Assembly: GCA_039105265.1 (NCBI GenBank)
Contig: JAPFFF010000011.1
Span: forward strand, 1,612,001-1,676,000
Reading direction: 5' to 3'
Length of the DNA stretch: 64,000 bases
From: Tritrichomonas musculus
Lineage: Eukaryota; Parabasalia; Tritrichomonadida; Tritrichomonadidae
Shown here: in pieces, positions 18,781-27,730 of the stretch
How positions within the stretch are numbered: position 1 is the first letter of the stretch
How the letters are laid out: each line of letters begins with the position of its first letter
Program-made: the position numbers and the translations under genes
Notes under the pieces: model-generated
What the model was told of the DNA's origin: nothing
Seen by the model: only the letters and a program-made list of their open reading frames with translations
Database searches by the model: none

Positions 18781-20145
18781 TTAAATATATAACATCTTTT
18801 TGTATGGTAAGAACTGCATTTCTATTTTAAATGATTCATTATTTGGAATTAAAATAGGGATATTATTATGTCGGCCAGAATAAAATTCAATCCAAAAGTG
18901 TTGGTCTGTTGAGTTCAGCTTAAAGTATTTTATAGGGTTGAAGTAGATTTGACTATTACCTAGATAATATTTATTTGACTGCTCAGCAATTGAAGAATAT
19001 ATAGTGCATGAATGCCTATCCCATACATTTTTAAACCTCAGCTCTCTCATCCATTTGCCTTCATATCTGATGATATTTCCTTCTTTATCTTTGATTGGTT
19101 TGCTTAAATCCATAAAAACTTCCGGATGATTATTAAATGATTCATAACCAATATTATAAACATCATCAAAATCGAATCGTCTATATGGCAATTTATTATC
19201 TTTTGGCCTAACTCGAAAGCTAATTGATAAGTCAACATAGTAGTTTTTATATTTGCTATCTTTGACCAGTTCACCATTCGTAGGTGAATAAAAGATTTCA
19301 TAGAACATATTATCATCATAATTGTAGAAGCCATCAGTTTGGACATCTCTTCGTCTCAAGCCTTCTTTTTCTTCAATAAATGTGGGCTTCTGCTCATTTA
19401 ACTTGATTTCTTCTCTGATTCTTTCCATCTCTTTTGCATTTTCAGTTATGGCTTTTCTATTTTTTTCAAAATCTTCATTGGCTTTGTTGAGTTGTTTTTG
19501 TAGGTCAGCTTTAATTGTTTCATCTTTTTCTTCAAATATTTGTGCTATCAAGTTATCTATTTCTATTTCTAATTTATCATGTTCATCTACCAAATTTGTT
19601 TGTTCTATGCTTAACTTTGTTTCTTGGTCATATAAATTTGAATTATGTTCTTTATTGATTTTATCGGCTGAAATATTAAACTCTTCAAATTTAGCTTCAA
19701 TAGCTGCTCTCATATCATTCCACACTTCGCTTAAATCATTCTGTTGATTTAACCATGAATTTATGCTGATAAATACTTCACTCTTTTTGTCTTCTTCAAT
19801 AGCTTTGTATATTTGGTCATCTGTGAATTTGGGGTTATCTCTCTTCAGTGCATTATAATCGTCTCGTCTATATTTTCTCACTCCAAGGGTAAATTCAATC
19901 TTCCTTCTCCTTGCCAACATAAATATATTTCTCACACCAATAATAGACTCACCCCTATTTGAAGTGCACCATTCTTGTGGGAAATTAAAATAGTATCGGT
20001 TAAATTTTGCAGGGTCCTGCTGTCCATCTTCTAAAAAGTAAGCATATTCTATAGCTATCGGTGTTTGTTCTTCAGCTGGATTGAGCGTCGGGTACATTTC
20101 AATCATTATAAAACAACTTCTTGATTCGAAGGGATATCTTAACAA
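18781..20145 (-). CDS. Penton-like/minor capsid candidate with coiled-coil insert, element A
   Basis: A 454-residue protein; an alternative start is the ATG at 20106, which drops 13 residues. The first 120 residues (YYFNFPQEWC, then IGVRNIFMLARRRKIEFTLG) and the last 190 (QHFWIEFY, ILIPNNESFKIEMQF) look like halves of a beta-sandwich capsid fold. Between them is a long charged coiled coil, about residues 155-265. A jelly roll split by a coiled coil would make a spike-like vertex protein. It is the gene nearest the right terminus of A, oriented inward. The assignment is by pattern only. Confidence 0.5.
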   Translation of the reverse strand: MLRYPFESRSCFIMIEMYPTLNPAEEQTPIAIEYAYFLEDGQQDPAKFNRYYFNFPQEWCTSNRGESIIGVRNIFMLARRRKIEFTLGVRKYRRDDYNALKRDNPKFTDDQIYKAIEEDKKSEVFISINSWLNQQNDLSEVWNDMRAAIEAKFEEFNISADKINKEHNSNLYDQETKLSIEQTNLVDEHDKLEIEIDNLIAQIFEEKDETIKADLQKQLNKANEDFEKNRKAITENAKEMERIREEIKLNEQKPTFIEEKEGLRRRDVQTDGFYNYDDNMFYEIFYSPTNGELVKDSKYKNYYVDLSISFRVRPKDNKLPYRRFDFDDVYNIGYESFNNHPEVFMDLSKPIKDKEGNIIRYEGKWMRELRFKNVWDRHSCTIYSSIAEQSNKYYLGNSQIYFNPIKYFKLNSTDQHFWIEFYSGRHNNIPILIPNNESFKIEMQFLPYKKMLYI

Positions 20146-20421
20146 AAAATGGCTCGGGATTTCTTGACGGAACGTTAAGAAATCACGCCATTTATATATA
20201 CTACTTTTAGTAGAGATTTTTTTGAACTTTTTGAATTAAAAAACGTTTTGATAACGAGACGATAAAAATTTTAGTTTGGAATTTTTTTGTCGCGAACTTT
20301 TTGAATGTGGGGGCCTTTTGAGGGGGTCCAGGGGTGCGAACCCCTGGAGTAGTGGGGTGCGGAGCCTCTGCGGAGCCCCCAAGTATAGGCTTGGCGGTAG
20401 CGGAGCCTATACTATACTACT
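20146..20421. repeat. Right terminal region of element A with strong hairpins
   Basis: A 276-base non-coding end. The outer 110 bases are GC-rich and hold a hairpin CCAGGGGT-GCGA-ACCCCTGG (20328-20347), three GCGGAGCC copies, and a 10-bp-arm palindrome AGTATAGGCT / AGCCTATACT (20382-20413). The last bases are ACTACT. The partner repeat at the other end is outside the window, so it cannot be shown to be a terminal inverted repeat. Confidence 0.6.
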
Positions 20422-22023
20422 AGTAGTACCAATAAGATTTTTCATCCATACTTCAAATGGTTCTATTTTTTCACCTTTACTTTCCTTTTTAAAGCGTTCA
20501 GTTTGCCATAATTTCTTATAAGGGTCTGCTTTAACAAGACGGAATCCATTAATTATAACAGGTTTACCACGAGTATCAACAATAACGATGTCCTCTACTT
20601 TGTCGCCATTTAAGTCACAAATTTGATTACCAAGAGGGTCTAATGTGTCTCTCCTTGCAGGAATTAATCGATATAATGGATATCCATTTTTATCAAATTT
20701 CTTCTTACAATAGGCTTCTGCGCCATCTCTTGTAGCACATTTTGGAGAGAATTTAATACGATAATTACCATTAATAAGAATATCAAATAATTCCCCTCGG
20801 TATTTACTAACATCAATACTTTGTTTATTTTCAAAAATGTATAATTTATTTAAACGTTCTTGTGAAGCTTCAAATGTTTTACCAGAACGTTTACCAGTTG
20901 GGACAGACTTCATATAATTATTTTTGAATTCAGCAGTATCGATTGGAGATACACTTTCTGGTGATGCAATATCAACATTAAATAAATCATCGTAGTTTTC
21001 AGAACTAACTACGGGTTTTTTAGATGGTGATTTAAATACAGGCTTTGACATTGATTTAGGAATGGAAAAATATTCATTATCAACATTATTATCGTCAGAA
21101 CTTTGTGAATCACTTTTCATGTTCCAAAATATTTCTCGGTCACCATTTTCTATAATATACTTTATTAATTGTTTGAGCTTCTTTTTGTTTTTAGGCTCAG
21201 TTGTTTCTTCAAATATGTTTGTTTCACGTATTGCATCATGTAATTGTAATACAAGTTTTTTTACTCTGATGTCAGAATCATCTTTGGGATTTATAGCTCG
21301 ATTATAATAATCATAAAGGTTTTTAGCAGTAAACTCTTCATTTAATAAGCCAAACCTTTCTAGTTGGTTAGCATCAATTGTAGAAGATTTATTGTAAGCA
21401 TTTTTTAATTCTTCACCTTCTTGATTAGTTTCAGCTATCTTTCTCATTGTTTCAATATTGGTTTTTCTTCTAATATTCTCAAATTGCATTAGGTTATTTA
21501 TATTATCTGATGCCTCATTGTTTTTATGTGAGTCTATATTATTTGTCAATGATTTGACAAGTGATTGAATCTGTGTAGTATCTTTTTTATTGAATACTGA
21601 ATACTTCTCTGAGTCATCAGCAATACGATAAAATAATTGTAAAGCATTAATACGATTACTATCAAGTATAACTAAATCACTAAGTGATTCAATGTCTTTA
21701 TTAAGTCGATTTCTGAAATAATGGTCTGCTAAATCGGGCTCCTCCTCCTCTTCAATTTGTGGAATGGAAACAGGTTTTTCTTTATTTTTCAGATAGTTAG
21801 TTAAATCAATAAAGTAATTCGCTTTTGAATCAAGTATTTTAGCTAATTCATTTTTTTGTCTTGAAGTTCCTTTAGGCTTTGCGTTATATTTATCAAGCAT
21901 ATCTTTTAAATTTGTTTTTACATCTTTGACATAGTTACGAGGATTCTTAAGATACTCAATAATATTACCAATAATTGTTGTTATTTGTGTTAACTTACTA
22001 TTTTGGAACATGAATATGAGCAT
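20407..22023 (-). CDS. Conserved Polinton protein with DxNGDxxxD motif, element C (C-terminal part cut by insertion of A)
   Basis: Strongly similar to the protein at 61971 in D: RRKTNIETMRKIAE, DDSDIRVKKLVLQLH, IRETNIFEETTEPKNKK and ENGDREI blocks occur in both. Later comes an FRIK/CATRD block and then DLNGDKVEDIVIVDTRG, a Ca-binding-like DxNGDxxxD loop also seen in the B protein at 29652. Similarity to D stops at the right end of element A, and the last few codons are read from A, so A sits within this gene. The start is chosen at 22023 because the upstream extension to 22173 overlaps the divergent fibre gene; that choice is uncertain. Confidence 0.75.
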   Translation of the reverse strand: MLIFMFQNSKLTQITTIIGNIIEYLKNPRNYVKDVKTNLKDMLDKYNAKPKGTSRQKNELAKILDSKANYFIDLTNYLKNKEKPVSIPQIEEEEEPDLADHYFRNRLNKDIESLSDLVILDSNRINALQLFYRIADDSEKYSVFNKKDTTQIQSLVKSLTNNIDSHKNNEASDNINNLMQFENIRRKTNIETMRKIAETNQEGEELKNAYNKSSTIDANQLERFGLLNEEFTAKNLYDYYNRAINPKDDSDIRVKKLVLQLHDAIRETNIFEETTEPKNKKKLKQLIKYIIENGDREIFWNMKSDSQSSDDNNVDNEYFSIPKSMSKPVFKSPSKKPVVSSENYDDLFNVDIASPESVSPIDTAEFKNNYMKSVPTGKRSGKTFEASQERLNKLYIFENKQSIDVSKYRGELFDILINGNYRIKFSPKCATRDGAEAYCKKKFDKNGYPLYRLIPARRDTLDPLGNQICDLNGDKVEDIVIVDTRGKPVIINGFRLVKADPYKKLWQTERFKKESKGEKIEPFEVWMKNLIGTTSSIV

Positions 22024-22099
22024 ATCTTGATAGTCCTTTTTTTTACTTCGTTTAGTATGAAATCTTCGTTTATGTTTGTTATCATTTATTATTCCCAAA

Positions 22100-22869
22100 A
22101 TGTTCACGATAGAACAAGCGGGTACTATAAAAAAAGTAAATACAATTGATGAATTGATAATAGAATATATCAAGAAATATGCTTGTCAATGCAATAACGG
22201 AAATAATTTAGGGTCAAGCTTGAATACTGAGGAATTGAAAGAATTATTAAAACCATATGCGAAAACAACTGATTTATTCGATTATTTGAAAACAGAGGAA
22301 TTCAATAAAGAATTATTAAAGTATGCTAGTAGTGAAGAAATTGAAAACGCTGTTAATACATTACGTGATTACGTTGTTAACAATTTTGCATTATCAACTG
22401 ACATACCTGAACCTGTTGACTTAACAGCGTATTATACAAGCGCTCAAGCTGATGAGAAGTTTGTTGATGAGGATGAATTGGCTTATGAATTAGATAAGTA
22501 TGTTTTATCAGATGACGTTGAAAATAAATTAGCTGAATTGAAAAATGACCTCGGAAACTGTTTAACGAAAGACAAGATATACAGTGATTCTAATAAAATT
22601 GATGGATTTAATAACTTGAGATTTGAAACTGAAAATGTGAGCCGTGTCAGACATAATCTTACGAAAGACTCTGAATTTCTTACTAAAGCTCGTGATTTAG
22701 GTATATATATCTATTTCAAAAAAACGAGTGCTTATACTGACGGATATTATGTGTTTTCGCGTGAAACTGATGATGGTGATGCTTATGTTGAATACATATT
22801 ATCTGGTACTGCAAATAATGAAAACTACAAAGGAATTTGCATCTATTACGCAACCAGTTCAGACAATTA
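22100..22869 (+). CDS. Fibre-like protein of element C, N-terminal part (gene split by element B)
   Basis: Starts at the ATG at 22100 after TTATTCCCAAA; the ATG at 22076 is in frame but lies in the overlap with the divergent gene. About 255 residues are seen: heptad-rich helices (TEELKELLKPYAKT), a CQCNNG spot, and the module PEPVDLTAYYTSAQADEKF / DEDELAYELDKY, which is nearly identical to a module near residue 1300 of the B fibre protein. The region reads up to the left end of element B, and fibre-like coding resumes on the far side of B at about 42300. Role inferred: extended virion or attachment protein. Confidence 0.75.
22865..22869. repeat. Target site duplication of element B, left copy (AATTA)
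   Basis: AATTA directly precedes the left terminal repeat; the same five bases follow the right terminal repeat at 42285-42289. Polintons are known to make 5-6 bp duplications. Confidence 0.85.
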
Positions 22870-23041
22870 AGTAGTTAGAGCTTTGGCGGATTTTTGACGC
22901 TCAGCGTCAAACCCCTCGCTGCGCTCGGTAATCCGACCAAATCTATCTGGCCTGAGTTTTTCACACTGAATTCTCAGCATTCTAATAGCTATCAGAATAA
23001 TGGCAGGTATATTTTTATTTAATTTTTTATCTCATCTAAAA
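22870..23041 (+). repeat. Left terminal inverted repeat of element B (172 bp)
   Basis: Begins AGTAGTTAGAGCTTTGGCGG and ends CTCATCTAAAA. It matches the reverse complement of 42113-42284 with two mismatches by my count. A GC-rich patch (GACGCTCAGCGTC near-palindrome, then CCTCGCTGCGCTCGG) stands out in otherwise AT-rich sequence. The inner end carries the TTATCTCATCTAAAA block that recurs before the polymerase start. Confidence 0.95.
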
Positions 23042-23160
23042 TGTTTGAAAGATTAAATGTCATTGCGAAATATAATTCAATAATTGATTTAAATTATTTT
23101 ACAGATACTATTAATAAACTTTATTCTAGTCTCAATTTTAAAAATTCTAGTCTCAATTAA
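23041..23160 (+). CDS. Possible 39-aa peptide beginning at the inner edge of the terminal repeat
   Basis: An ORF starts exactly where the left terminal repeat ends, after the same TCATCTAAA leader used by the polymerase. It codes 39 residues with SSLN occurring twice near the end. No relative is visible in A or D. It may be a degraded relic or leader ORF; the rest of 23161-23314 is AT-rich and holds only the presumed polymerase promoter. Confidence 0.25.
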   Translation: MFERLNVIAKYNSIIDLNYFTDTINKLYSSLNFKNSSLN

Positions 23161-23314
23161 TTCAGCTTTCAAAAATATGGTTACATATTAATAAAGAGAA
23201 CAATTTTTTTCACATAGCATTTCTCTATTATTTTTAAATTAACTTTTTCAATTTTTTCTGAAATATTTTTAGATTTAATATTTGTTTTAAATTAATAATT
23301 TATCTCATCTAAAA

Positions 23315-26300
23315 ATGAAAGCAGTAAGTACTGAGAAATTATTCGAATTATTTAAAATAGTTAATCCTTCTGCTACTACTTTGGAGGAATATGAAAAACT
23401 TCCATTTGTGAAAGATGTAAGAAAAGCATTAATTGATGAAATTAAAGATTATTTAGCAGAAACTAATTATAAAGGGCCTTTTGAATATGACCCAATTTTC
23501 TATTATTTTATGGGAATTGATGTTGCTATGAATAAGAATAAAGATTTGCTGAAAGAATTGCCAGCTCATGCTAAGAAACTAAAAGAGTATCATCATTTTA
23601 ACCCAAAAACTGATGCTGATGAATTTCTCCAGTTAACGCCAGCTGAAGAAAATAAGCAAGTTATGCAATCATTTAAAGAATGGAAGGAACAAGAATCTTC
23701 ACAGAAAGAAGTAGTTGATGATATAATTGACCACCTACTTAGACACAAAACTAATTGGCGCATTGATTTTACTAAATTAACTAATGTAGGTAGAGAACTA
23801 ATATTTGTGCCATTAAAGAATTTCTTTCAAGAACACATTTTAACTCTTCCTATTATTGGGAAATACAAGATACAATTTAAAGTTAATGGACAGTGGCATA
23901 CAAAACCATTAGATGAAGAATCTTTAAATCAACTAATGAAGAATTTAGAAGAAAGGCATTTATTATTCGACTTAGATACAACTCCAGCTGAATACTTTTA
24001 CGAAGATGGAGGTAGTAAATTACCTGATTGGTCAATGTTTGATGAAATTAGGTTTAATGAATATGCAAAGTATGATTGTAACAATGACAGAGGTGGCTCA
24101 TTCTTTAGATATTTAATCAAACCAGATACACCTAAAATGATTATTGAATATTTGAATAGATTACAGATATTTGATACTTTAATTGAAGGTAAGGAACAAA
24201 GAAAAGAATTAGATGATAACTGTTTTGTTTATGCACTTAAGCAAACTGGACAGTATGATGAAGAGACTTTAAATAAGATTCGCTTAAGAATTAATAGAAG
24301 ATATCTTTCACAAGGATGTATTGAACAAATATGTAATGAATTCAAGATACAAATTAAACTAACATTCATAAATGAAAAGGCATTTGACAAGAAGAAGACC
24401 GTTACATCTTCTAAAAATCGTATATCAAAAAATTATTTCGGAGTTGCTAATCCAAAATCAAATAGAATTCATCACATGAATATTTATGAATCTCACTACT
24501 TTCTAGAGGAAGTGACACCATTTTCAACTGATTATATAAAGAACTTGAAAGATAGAGAAGATGATAAGTTTGATAAAGAATTAAATAAGACTTGGAGAAA
24601 AGCAAGACATTTCATTTCATCATCTAACTTAGTCAGAACTTTAATGCAAAATGGATATTTTGTACCGATTACTTTTGGTGAAGCAATGATTTTAAAAACA
24701 ACGTTTTATGATGATGTTAAGAAAGATTTAGACAGTATCAATTTAGATTATGACCCTGAACACTGTACTCAATTAATTGCACCATCCAATTGGAAAACCA
24801 AAGATAAGATAACGAATTACTTCTACGCAGACTTTGAAGCTGACGTAAGTGGTACAATTCATAAACCTTATATGGTAGTATTACAGAATGAATCTGGTGA
24901 AATTAATAAATGTTGGAAAGGTGAAGATTGTGCAGTTAAGTTATTGAAGTATTTAGAGGATGGTGATGTAGTATACTTTCATAATTTAGCTTATGATATC
25001 AGAATGTTGGCACAATATGGAATAAATAAATCAATTATCAAAGGAAGTAAAGTTATGAAGGCAGATATTAAGTTCGAACGTAAGACTATTCATTTCAGAG
25101 ATTCTTATCCTATGATTTCATCTAAGTTAAGTGATTTTCCAGCCATGTTCAACTTGCCCAAAGTACAGAAAGAAATCTTCCCATACAAGTATTACACATT
25201 GGAAAGATTAAAGACAAATATTGGCATAATCAGTGAAGCAGGTAAAGATGAGGACAAAGAGTGGACAGAAGAAGATTACAAATTATTCAATTCTAATATT
25301 GATTCTGTTGAAGGTTGCAGATTATCTGATACAGAATTTGATATGTACAAATACTGTGAATTTTACTGTAAGCAAGATGTGAACATTCTTCGTTTAGGAT
25401 TTAATGCATTTCGTGAAGGATTCTTGAAAGATTTCAAAATTGACCCATATAAATTCATTTCAATCTCAGCTTTAGCTAATGAAGTATTCAATCAGAATGT
25501 TTACTATAATCATAATCTTTATAAAGTTGGTGGTGTTGTTAGACATTTTATGTCTCATGCTATTTATGGTGGAAGATGCATGACTGCTTATAATAAGAAA
25601 TGGCATACCACTAAACCTTTAAGTGATTTTGATGCAGTATCATTATATCCTTCAGCTATGGCTAGACTGAAGACAGTTAAAGGTTTGCCTGAAGTTATTC
25701 AACCAGAGCAATTAAATATGAAATTTCTTCAATCAGTTGATGCATATGTTGTTGAGATTAAGATTACAAAAGTGAACAAACACTACGCATTTCCGTTAAT
25801 TGTTCAGAAAACACCTGAAGGTCTGAACTTAAATAATGACATTATAACAGAAAATATTACAATGGTAGTAGACAATATTGCTTTAGAGGATTTGATTAAT
25901 TTTCAGAAAATAGAATTTGAACTAATTAAAGGCTATTATTGGAATAGCGGAACTGATGATACAATTCAGAAAGTCATTAGACATATTTTCAATAAAAGAT
26001 TAGAATACAAGAAACAAAAGAATCCTCTTCAGCAATTATATAAACTAATCATGAATTCATGTTATGGCAAAACTATCGAGAAACCAGTTGATAAAGATTG
26101 GAAATATTTTGATAATGAAGAGGATTTAAACAAATATATGTTTAAGAATTATTACAAAATTATTGAAGAAGTTCAATTAGGAGATAGCGAAATCCATGCA
26201 GTACGTGTAAAGAAGCCAATTGATAAGCATTTCAATTTTAGCTTACTTGGGATTCAAGTACTCAGTATGTCAAAGAGAATTATGAACGAAGTTATGTGCT

Positions 26301-26806
26301 TAGCATTTGACTTAGGGTGTCATATCTATTATCAAGATACAGATTCATTCATGATTGAAAGAGATGATTTACCAAATCTTGCGAAAGAATTTCAAAATAA
26401 ATATAACAGAGAACTCATTGGTTCTAATTTAGGTCAATTTCATTGTGATTTTCCATCGATTAATAATCATGATGAGATGCCGTACTCAATTGAAGCATAC
26501 TTTATCATGAAAAAGATGTATGTGCATCAAATAACAGATAGCTCTAATGACATTGATTATGTTATAAGAGGAAAAGGCCTTACTCAAAATAGCATTAAAT
26601 ATGCAACAAAGAAATTCAATAATAACCCATTAGATTTATACAAATCAATGTATGAAGGGAAGTCTCAGACCTTTGACTTAACTAAAGGTCAACCATGTTT
26701 CGAAATGAACAAAAACATGACAGTATCAACAAAAACAAAATTCGAGAGAAAGATAAAGACACTTTATCAAGAGGGAATTATTGATGACTACTTTCGTTAT
26801 ATATGA
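23315..26806 (+). CDS. Protein-primed family B DNA polymerase of element B
   Basis: A 1,163-residue protein, open throughout. An OTU-like signature DNCFVYAL lies near residue 301 with a possible His partner in SHYF near 394. Exonuclease motifs: YADFEAD (about 503), YFHNLAYD (about 554), YCKQDVNIL (about 684). Polymerase motifs: A DFDAVSLYPSAM (about 771), B LIMNSCYGKT (about 910), C YQDTDSF (about 1006), and a K-x-Y motif (KKMYVH). The long insert between motifs and the lack of a primase domain fit protein priming from the terminal repeats. The ATG follows TTATCTCATCTAAAA, copied from the inner end of the terminal repeat. Confidence 0.95.
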   Translation: MKAVSTEKLFELFKIVNPSATTLEEYEKLPFVKDVRKALIDEIKDYLAETNYKGPFEYDPIFYYFMGIDVAMNKNKDLLKELPAHAKKLKEYHHFNPKTDADEFLQLTPAEENKQVMQSFKEWKEQESSQKEVVDDIIDHLLRHKTNWRIDFTKLTNVGRELIFVPLKNFFQEHILTLPIIGKYKIQFKVNGQWHTKPLDEESLNQLMKNLEERHLLFDLDTTPAEYFYEDGGSKLPDWSMFDEIRFNEYAKYDCNNDRGGSFFRYLIKPDTPKMIIEYLNRLQIFDTLIEGKEQRKELDDNCFVYALKQTGQYDEETLNKIRLRINRRYLSQGCIEQICNEFKIQIKLTFINEKAFDKKKTVTSSKNRISKNYFGVANPKSNRIHHMNIYESHYFLEEVTPFSTDYIKNLKDREDDKFDKELNKTWRKARHFISSSNLVRTLMQNGYFVPITFGEAMILKTTFYDDVKKDLDSINLDYDPEHCTQLIAPSNWKTKDKITNYFYADFEADVSGTIHKPYMVVLQNESGEINKCWKGEDCAVKLLKYLEDGDVVYFHNLAYDIRMLAQYGINKSIIKGSKVMKADIKFERKTIHFRDSYPMISSKLSDFPAMFNLPKVQKEIFPYKYYTLERLKTNIGIISEAGKDEDKEWTEEDYKLFNSNIDSVEGCRLSDTEFDMYKYCEFYCKQDVNILRLGFNAFREGFLKDFKIDPYKFISISALANEVFNQNVYYNHNLYKVGGVVRHFMSHAIYGGRCMTAYNKKWHTTKPLSDFDAVSLYPSAMARLKTVKGLPEVIQPEQLNMKFLQSVDAYVVEIKITKVNKHYAFPLIVQKTPEGLNLNNDIITENITMVVDNIALEDLINFQKIEFELIKGYYWNSGTDDTIQKVIRHIFNKRLEYKKQKNPLQQLYKLIMNSCYGKTIEKPVDKDWKYFDNEEDLNKYMFKNYYKIIEEVQLGDSEIHAVRVKKPIDKHFNFSLLGIQVLSMSKRIMNEVMCLAFDLGCHIYYQDTDSFMIERDDLPNLAKEFQNKYNRELIGSNLGQFHCDFPSINNHDEMPYSIEAYFIMKKMYVHQITDSSNDIDYVIRGKGLTQNSIKYATKKFNNNPLDLYKSMYEGKSQTFDLTKGQPCFEMNKNMTVSTKTKFERKIKTLYQEGIIDDYFRYI

Positions 26807-26820
26807 AATATATTTTTCAA

Positions 26821-26844
26821 GGTCTATGGGAATTCGGCCAGACC
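26821..26844. repeat. GGAATTC-centred palindrome, copy 1
   Basis: GGTCTATGGGAATTCGGCCAGACC-type imperfect hairpin, starting 14 bases after the polymerase stop and followed by AAAACTAATATGAAAA. It is homologous to copy 3 at 27178 including the trailing A-rich stretch. Confidence 0.7.
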
Positions 26845-26904
26845 CAAAACTAATATGAAAAGCACCTGGTAGATTTCTACCACCTGTAAATCTTAATGAA
26901 AATT

Positions 26905-26928
26905 CGACTAGGGGAATTCTCCCAGTCG
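26905..26928. repeat. GGAATTC-centred palindrome, copy 2
   Basis: CGACT...AGTCG arms around GGGGAATTCTCCC, followed by AAAATTAGCAAATTT. It shares the centre and A-rich tail with copies 1 and 3 but has different outer arms. A further small hairpin (GGTAG/CTACC) lies at about 26868-26882. Confidence 0.65.
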
Positions 26929-26975
26929 AAAATTAGCAAATTTAAATTCTTATTCAATATTTTACATCAGACAAA

Positions 26976-27719
26976 ATGAACACGTCAATTGTTACTGTTG
27001 AAACTATTAATGATGACTATGAATGGATACAATATAACGATAAATTGAGAATCATTCATTCAATCAAAGATGATATGTACCAAATGCAATCAATACTTAC
27101 CGCATGCAATTCTAAGAAATTACCTAAGCATTGGTTCGAAAATCAATCGACTAAAGAGCTTTTGGAGCATATTTCTGGGTCGGTCGGAATTCCGCCAGAC
27201 CGAAAACTATAAGAAAATCGAGTAAATCTTCCTAATGATTTGAAAGGCACTTATATTCATAAATATTTGGTCAATCATGTGGCAATTTGGGCATCTCCTG
27301 TATATTCATTCTATATTATGAAACTTCTTGATGATATATTTCAAAAACAAAGAGAACAATTAAATAATACAATAGAAGAACAGAAACCTAGAATGGTACC
27401 TGCTGAGGCTAAAAATGATTACAAATATTTAATATGGAAAGAAGAAATTCTTGATAATAATCAGTTCGTTAAACTTCATTTAGTAAGGAGGCATAAAGAT
27501 ACATTCCGTCAACTTCATAATAAGTTAAAATTTCAGTGGTTCTTCAGAGATAATTTACCAATTTCAATGACTCCTAACAGAGAGATTAAAAAGTTAATCA
27601 AAAAAAGTTTTGGAGAGAATGATATTAATATGAACTGTTCTGTTATCTTATGTAATAAAGACTGTTTAGATAGATTATATGAATTAATTGAGAATTACTT
27701 TAATAAATTTCAATCGTAA
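26976..27719 (+). CDS. KilA-N domain protein, element B (interrupted about once)
   Basis: The region reads as a KilA-N DNA-binding domain: a Trp-containing first strand, then LPKHWFENQSTKELLEHI (matching the K/R-x-W-x4-S-T-K-E-L core of the family), then GTYIHKYLVNHVAIWASP (matching the G-T-Y-x-H-x-x-L-x-x-x-I-A-x-W-x-S-P core). The C-terminal 110 residues (KYLIWKEEILDNN, RRHKDTFRQLHNKL) resemble the extra domain often paired with KilA-N in DNA viruses and trichomonad genomes. It probably regulates or binds element DNA. GGAATTC palindromes lie before and inside this region. About one break. Confidence 0.75.
27178..27201. repeat. GGAATTC-centred palindrome, copy 3
   Basis: GGTCGGTCGGAATTCCGCCA then GACC, an imperfect 24-bp palindrome followed by GAAAACTATAAGAAAA. 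With copy 1 it forms a clear repeat pair 357 bases apart. Confidence 0.7.
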
Positions 27720-27730
27720 ATCTTATTTTT

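Larger units (their letters stand above)
1..20421. mobile_element. Polinton/Maverick element A (left end outside window)
   Basis: The element is defined by gene content: polymerase B, integrase with chromodomain, packaging ATPase, major capsid protein, penton-like candidates and a very long fibre-like protein. The right end is placed at 20421, where the sequence ends in ACTACT. Read inward this gives AGTAGT, the same six bases that open element B. Just outside this point lies the cut coding region of element C, so A appears inserted in C. The left terminus and matching repeat are outside the window, so the right end rests on the AGTAGT match and the interrupted neighbour gene. A looks mostly whole with about three interrupted genes. 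Confidence 0.8.
20422..22869. mobile_element. Element C (older Polinton), left visible segment
   Basis: Between the ends of A and B lie two divergent genes of another Polinton: the DxNGD-motif protein and the beginning of a fibre-like gene. Both are interrupted by the flanking elements, so this segment continues beyond A (outside the window) and beyond B (42285 onward). It carries no terminal repeat of its own here. Confidence 0.75.

Noticed and set aside
20328-20347. tRNA or tRNA-like gene (GCGAACCCC resembles a T-arm)
   Set aside because: Only one hairpin is present; no acceptor stem, D-arm or anticodon arm can be drawn.
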